DNA of 9,242 nucleotides from an uncultured Gemella sp. (lineage in GTDB: Bacteria > Bacillota > Bacilli > Staphylococcales > Gemellaceae). Below, piece by piece: positions 6,357-9,242 of the stretch (its first letter is position 1; each line of letters begins with the position of its first letter). Both the position numbers and the translations under genes were made by a program. The stretch spans positions 1-9,242 of the forward strand of contig CALHQV010000254.1 in assembly GCA_938038035.1 (NCBI GenBank), written 5' to 3'. The notes beneath the pieces were generated by a model. It had not been told where the DNA came from, ran no database searches, and was given only the letters and a program-made list of their open reading frames with translations.

Positions 6357-6369
6357 CATACAACATATG
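6335..6369 (+). promoter_or_regulatory. Distant Shine-Dalgarno with hairpin before atpD start
   Basis: The only good binding site is AAAGGAGA (6335-6342), whose GGAG ends 25 bases before the atpD ATG at 6367; the normal distance is 5-11. Between them GCTA (6344-6347) can pair with TAGC (6354-6357) around a six-base loop. If this 14-nt hairpin forms, the effective spacing becomes 11 bases. No ATG, GTG or TTG occurs between the in-frame TAA at 6349-6351 and the ATG. The four-pair stem is weak, so the mechanism is a hypothesis; the unusual spacing itself is directly visible. Confidence 0.55.
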
Positions 6370-7782
6370 AATAAAGGTTATATTCTCCAAGTTATGGGAC
6401 CTGTAGTAGATGTTAAATTCGAATCAGGGCATATGCCAAATCTATTAAACGCTTTAGAAGTTTACATAGAAAAAGGCGATGGGAAAAAAGAAAAATTAGT
6501 TCTTGAAGTTTCTCTTGAAATTGGTGATAACGTAGTAAGAACAATCGCTATGTCATCTACTGATGGATTAAATAGGGGAGCAGAAGTAGTAGATACAGGA
6601 GCACCAATTACAGTTCCTGTAGGTAACTACACATTAGGTCGTGTGTTCAACGTGTTAGGTGAAGCAGTTGACCACGGTGAAGAAGCAGGAGCAGAAGTTC
6701 GTAAAGATTCAATTCACAAAGAAGCTCCAACATTCGAAGAATTATCAACTCACGTTGAGGTTCTTGAAACAGGTATTAAAGTAATAGACTTACTTGCACC
6801 ATATATTAAAGGTGGTAAAATCGGTCTTTTCGGTGGTGCGGGAGTTGGTAAAACGGTTCTTATCCAAGAGCTTATCAACAACGTTGCGCAACAACACGGT
6901 GGATTATCAGTATTCACAGGTGTAGGTGAGCGTACTCGTGAAGGAAATGACTTATACTATGAAATGAAAGATTCTGGTGTTATTAATAAAACAGCCATGG
7001 TATTCGGACAAATGAACGAACCACCAGGTGCTCGTATGCGTGTAGCATTAACAGGATTAACAATGGCGGAATACTTCCGTGATGAAGAAGGACAAGACGT
7101 ACTTCTTTTCATCGATAACATTTTCCGTTTCACACAAGCAGGTTCTGAGGTTTCTGCGTTATTAGGACGTATGCCATCAGCCGTTGGTTACCAACCAACA
7201 CTTGCTACAGAGATGGGTCGTTTACAAGAACGTATCACATCAACTAAAAAAGGATCTGTTACATCTATCCAAGCGATTTACGTACCAGCCGATGACTATA
7301 CTGACCCGGCTCCAGCGACTACATTCGCCCACTTAGATGCAACAACAAACCTTGAGCGTGCGTTAACAGAGATGGGTATCTACCCAGCCGTTGACCCACT
7401 TGCTTCTACATCAAGAGCATTAGCTCCTGAAATCGTAGGAGAAGAACACTATCAAGTTGCGACTAGAATTCAAAGAACTCTTCAAAAATATCGTGAATTA
7501 CAAGATATTATCGCCATCTTAGGTATGGATGAGTTAAGTGATGAAGATAAGAAAACAGTTGATAGAGCACGTCGTGTTCAATTCTTCTTATCACAAAACT
7601 TCCACGTAGCTGAACAATTCACAGGTCAACCTGGTTCATACGTACCAGTATCTGAATCAGTGGAAGCATTTAAAGGAATCCTAGATGGTAAATATGACCA
7701 CATTCCTGAAGATGCATTCCGTCTAGTTGGTGGAATTGAAGACGTATTAGAAAAAGCTCGTAAACTAGGAGTCGAAGTATAA
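6367..7782 (+). CDS. atpD: F1Fo ATP synthase subunit beta (catalytic)
   Basis: Beta carries the three catalytic sites where ADP and phosphate are joined or ATP is split. At 471 residues it matches Bacilli homologues. The beta-barrel domain covers about residues 1-80. Walker A GGAGVGKT is at 156-163 with Lys162 and Thr163. The catalytic glutamate is Glu188 in GVGERTREGND, and Walker B LLFIDN ends with Asp250. The alpha/beta signature PAVDPLASTS lies at 340-349. The DELSDED loop (388-394), which couples to gamma rotation, is present. The N-terminal MNKGYILQVMGPVVDVKFE aligns with family starts, so the ATG at 6367 is kept although its Shine-Dalgarno is unusually far away. Codon use is biased (CGT for arginine, frequent GTA/GTT), as expected for a highly expressed protein. 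No key residue is missing. Confidence 0.98.
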   Translation: MNKGYILQVMGPVVDVKFESGHMPNLLNALEVYIEKGDGKKEKLVLEVSLEIGDNVVRTIAMSSTDGLNRGAEVVDTGAPITVPVGNYTLGRVFNVLGEAVDHGEEAGAEVRKDSIHKEAPTFEELSTHVEVLETGIKVIDLLAPYIKGGKIGLFGGAGVGKTVLIQELINNVAQQHGGLSVFTGVGERTREGNDLYYEMKDSGVINKTAMVFGQMNEPPGARMRVALTGLTMAEYFRDEEGQDVLLFIDNIFRFTQAGSEVSALLGRMPSAVGYQPTLATEMGRLQERITSTKKGSVTSIQAIYVPADDYTDPAPATTFAHLDATTNLERALTEMGIYPAVDPLASTSRALAPEIVGEEHYQVATRIQRTLQKYRELQDIIAILGMDELSDEDKKTVDRARRVQFFLSQNFHVAEQFTGQPGSYVPVSESVEAFKGILDGKYDHIPEDAFRLVGGIEDVLEKARKLGVEV

Positions 7783-7802
7783 TACAAATAGGAGGTAAAT
7801 AA

Positions 7803-8210
7803 ATGAATACTTTAAGTGTAAGCATTGTTACTCCTAATGGAGAAGCTTATAGCGCTAAAGAAGCTTCTATGGTTGTATTGGGAACTACAAGTGGACAACT
7901 TGGTGTAATGGCTAACCATGTTCCTATGGTTGCATCATTAAAGGTTGGGCCTCTTAAAGTGATTTTTCCCGATGGACGTGAAGAATATCTAGCTGTAAGT
8001 GAAGGATTTGTGGAAACACATAAAGGCGAAGTAACTATTATAGTTCAAACAGCAGAATTAGGTAAAGATATTGATGTTGAACGTGCTAAAAGAGCATTAC
8101 AACGTGCAGAAGATCGTCTTGCTAAAAAAGAAGATGGTCTTGATGTAAGACGTGCAGAACTAGCTTTAGCTAAAGCTTGTGCTCGTCTGAAGGTAGCTGA
8201 ACAATTATAA
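7803..8210 (+). CDS. atpC: F1Fo ATP synthase subunit epsilon
   Basis: Epsilon binds the foot of gamma on the c-ring and can inhibit ATP hydrolysis by extending its C-terminal helices. The 135-residue protein has the standard two parts: a beta-sandwich (about 1-86), including SGQLGVMANHVP, and a helical hairpin (about 88-135). Residues 90-95 read IDVERA, matching the I/L-D-x-x-R-A motif with which thermophilic Bacillus PS3 epsilon binds ATP. Other PS3 ligand residues are also present (Glu85, Arg101, Arg128), with Lys124 in place of one arginine. The alignment is by eye. The start has a perfect AGGAGGT (7790-7796), six bases upstream, and the gene follows atpD after 20 bp. It is the last gene of the operon; the terminator stem begins within its stop codon. 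Confidence 0.97.
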   Translation: MNTLSVSIVTPNGEAYSAKEASMVVLGTTSGQLGVMANHVPMVASLKVGPLKVIFPDGREEYLAVSEGFVETHKGEVTIIVQTAELGKDIDVERAKRALQRAEDRLAKKEDGLDVRRAELALAKACARLKVAEQL

Positions 8211-8253
8211 GAAAAAATGTAGTTCATATTTATTATGGACTACATTTTTTCTT
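8209..8253 (+). terminator. Rho-independent terminator of the atp operon
   Basis: A 19-base arm (8209-8227) pairs with 8235-8253 around a 7-base loop ATTTATT, with one G-T wobble and no mismatch. The arm begins in the last two bases of the atpC stop codon. The descending arm contains TTTTTTCTT, serving as the U tract, and the ascending arm is its A-rich complement. The structure is therefore nearly symmetric and could also stop transcription from the minus strand. Confidence 0.85.
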
Positions 8254-8302
8254 ATATAGTTAGATTGAATCATGTTATGATTTAAAATTTGTAAAGAAAT
8301 AA

Positions 8303-8353
8303 AAATAAAACCTCGGAATTTAGAGTTCTTATCAAAAACTTTTTTCCGAGGTT
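8303..8353 (-). terminator. Terminator of the LPXTG protein gene
   Basis: Read on the minus strand, AACCTCGGAA (8353-8344) pairs perfectly with TTCCGAGGTT (8318-8309) and is followed by TTATTTTT. This is a classic stem plus T tract about 12 bases after the minus-strand stop codon at 8365. The 25-base loop can form a small inner stem (AGTT with AACT). The CCTCGG core is the most GC-rich stretch in the surrounding intergenic DNA. Confidence 0.82.
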
Positions 8354-8364
8354 ATTTATTTCAA

Positions 8365-9242
8365 TTAATTATTTTTTCTACGTTTTAACAATCCAATTAA
8401 TGCAAGTAATGAAAGGCCGATTACTACAAGAGATTTGTTTGTAGTTTCACCGGTTTTTGGAAGAGTTTTTGGCGCATTAGTAGGAGTTGAATTTGCTCCT
8501 CTAGTGTCTATTATTGTGAATTTTTTCTCTTCTTGAACAGCAAATGAATTTATATCTTTTTCACTTCCAGCAAATGCTGTTTTGATTTTTGCAATAATTG
8601 CAAATTTACTAAAGTGATCAACTGTGAATTGTAAACTATTGTTGGTTACAGATGAAGGAATAAGTTCAATAGAATTGTCCTCTTTAATATGATAAACTAG
8701 TATATCTTTGTTTTGTTCATTTTGGAGTAGAGCAACTTTTACTGTTCTTGGAATATCAAGTTTTACAGTTTTATTATCATTCTGTAACTCTAAGTCGACA
8801 ACTCTAATTGAAGTAATGTCTTTCTTGTCTTTAAAATTGTTGTTAGTATCAGCAATAATTTTATCTTTTAAGTCTTCTAAGTTTACATCTTTTGTGATGT
8901 CTTTCGCTTCTAATGTTATGTCTTTAGCATCTGCTGTATTTATATCTACACTAATATCTTTATTTTTTGATTTAATAGTTACTGTAATTTTATTGTTATT
9001 AATGTTTAGTTCCGGTAGTTCTGAAACGATAGGGGCACCAGAAGGAGCATTTGCTTCAGAAATATTACCATCTTTATCAACAACTACTTTATTACCATAC
9101 TCAGAAAGACCATCGACTTTTCCAGTAAAAGTTTTAAGAGCTTCAGAGGTAGGAGAATCAGTAGGTAAAGAATACTCAGAAACATTACCATCTTTATCAA
9201 TAATAACTTTATTACCATTCTCAGAAAGGCCATCTACTTTAT
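8365..9242 (-). CDS. LPXTG cell-wall-anchored repeat protein (partial, N-terminus beyond window)
   Basis: The frame is open from the right edge to a TAA at 8367-8365, giving the C-terminal 291 residues; the start lies outside. Numbering from the first full codon visible, residues 1-40 are one complete tandem repeat starting KVDGLSENGNKVIIDKDGN. Residues 41-60 begin the next copy (16 of 20 identical), which then degenerates. A Pro/Ser-rich linker (61-78) leads to a globular region (about 79-220). That region ends in LVYHIKEDNSIELIPSS and DHFSKFAII, a pattern I associate with domains just before wall anchors in Gram-positive surface proteins. A spacer precedes LPKTGE (260-265), a hydrophobic helix (271-285) and the tail KRRKNN. 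This is a complete class A sortase sorting signal, so the protein should be linked to peptidoglycan. It has no visible catalytic motif; adhesion or another surface role is a guess. It is convergent with the atp operon and has its own terminator. Confidence 0.9.
   Translation of the reverse strand, partial: KVDGLSENGNKVIIDKDGNVSEYSLPTDSPTSEALKTFTGKVDGLSEYGNKVVVDKDGNISEANAPSGAPIVSELPELNINNNKITVTIKSKNKDISVDINTADAKDITLEAKDITKDVNLEDLKDKIIADTNNNFKDKKDITSIRVVDLELQNDNKTVKLDIPRTVKVALLQNEQNKDILVYHIKEDNSIELIPSSVTNNSLQFTVDHFSKFAIIAKIKTAFAGSEKDINSFAVQEEKKFTIIDTRGANSTPTNAPKTLPKTGETTNKSLVVIGLSLLALIGLLKRRKNN
8449..8463 (-). other. Sortase recognition motif LPKTG
   Basis: These 15 bases encode Leu-Pro-Lys-Thr-Gly, followed by Glu, a hydrophobic helix and a Lys/Arg-rich tail. 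Sortase A would cut between Thr and Gly and join the protein to the cell-wall cross-bridge. All elements of the signal are in the right order and spacing. Confidence 0.93.
9061..9240 (-). repeat. 120-bp tandem repeats in the surface-protein gene
   Basis: The block 9181-9240 recurs at 9061-9120 with 53 of 60 bases identical by direct count, a period of 120 bp or 40 residues. The intervening 9121-9180 completes the unit. The match fades after 9061, so this is the C-terminal end of an array that probably extends beyond the right edge. Most differences between copies are conservative at protein level (Val/Ile swaps), which fits a folded repeat domain under selection. Confidence 0.8.

Noticed and set aside
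6208..6390. Minus-strand open frame of 60 codons across the atpG-atpD junction
   Set aside because: It is antisense to two real genes. Its Cys-rich stretch is just the reverse of the GCAGCAGC alanine codons at the end of atpG.
8045..8227. Minus-strand open frame of 60 codons inside atpC
   Set aside because: It is antisense to the conserved epsilon helices and starts within the terminator; its Ser/Ala/Arg-rich content reflects complementary codons.

Overview
The window looks like chromosomal DNA from a low-GC Gram-positive bacterium (Firmicutes, class Bacilli). The reasons are very AT-rich intergenic DNA, strong AGGAGG-type ribosome binding sites, an LPXTG cell-wall protein, and ATP synthase subunits that resemble those of Bacillus and Staphylococcus. 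Three details suggest a Gemella-like member of the Bacillales: the gene order atpB-E-F-H-A-G-D-C (streptococci have atpE first), upp lying directly upstream, and no atpI. The genus is an inference from remembered family patterns, not from a database match.

Layout. Positions 1-781 (minus strand) hold two small multi-pass membrane proteins of unknown function, 13 bp apart and apparently co-transcribed. The upstream one is complete; the downstream one runs off the left edge of the window. A divergent intergenic region (782-966) separates them from upp (967-1596, plus strand), the uracil salvage enzyme. A 154-bp AT-rich gap with a perfect 20-bp palindrome leads into a complete eight-gene F1Fo ATP synthase operon (1751-8210). 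Its order is a, c, b, delta (the Fo and stator parts), then alpha, gamma, beta, epsilon (the rest of F1). The operon ends at a strong hairpin terminator that starts inside the atpC stop codon. A second, oppositely oriented terminator follows. It belongs to a convergent minus-strand gene (8365 to the right edge) that encodes the C-terminal 291 residues of a sortase-anchored surface protein with 40-residue tandem repeats.

How the genes work together. Subunits a and c10-15 form the proton channel and rotor ring, b2 and delta form the stator, alpha3beta3 is the catalytic head, and gamma and epsilon form the central stalk. All key catalytic and proton-path residues I looked for are present, so the complex should work. 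In a fermentative organism such as Gemella it would mainly pump protons out at the cost of ATP, for pH homeostasis. The flanking membrane proteins and the wall-anchored protein have no evident link to the ATP synthase.

The window is mostly conserved core genome, and I do not see a clear new multi-gene system. The points most worth a second look are the odd translation start of atpD (Shine-Dalgarno 25 nt away, with a possible hairpin or an 8-codon mini-ORF in between), the TTG start of atpG, the palindrome before atpB, the repeat-bearing LPXTG protein, and the uncharacterised membrane-protein pair.
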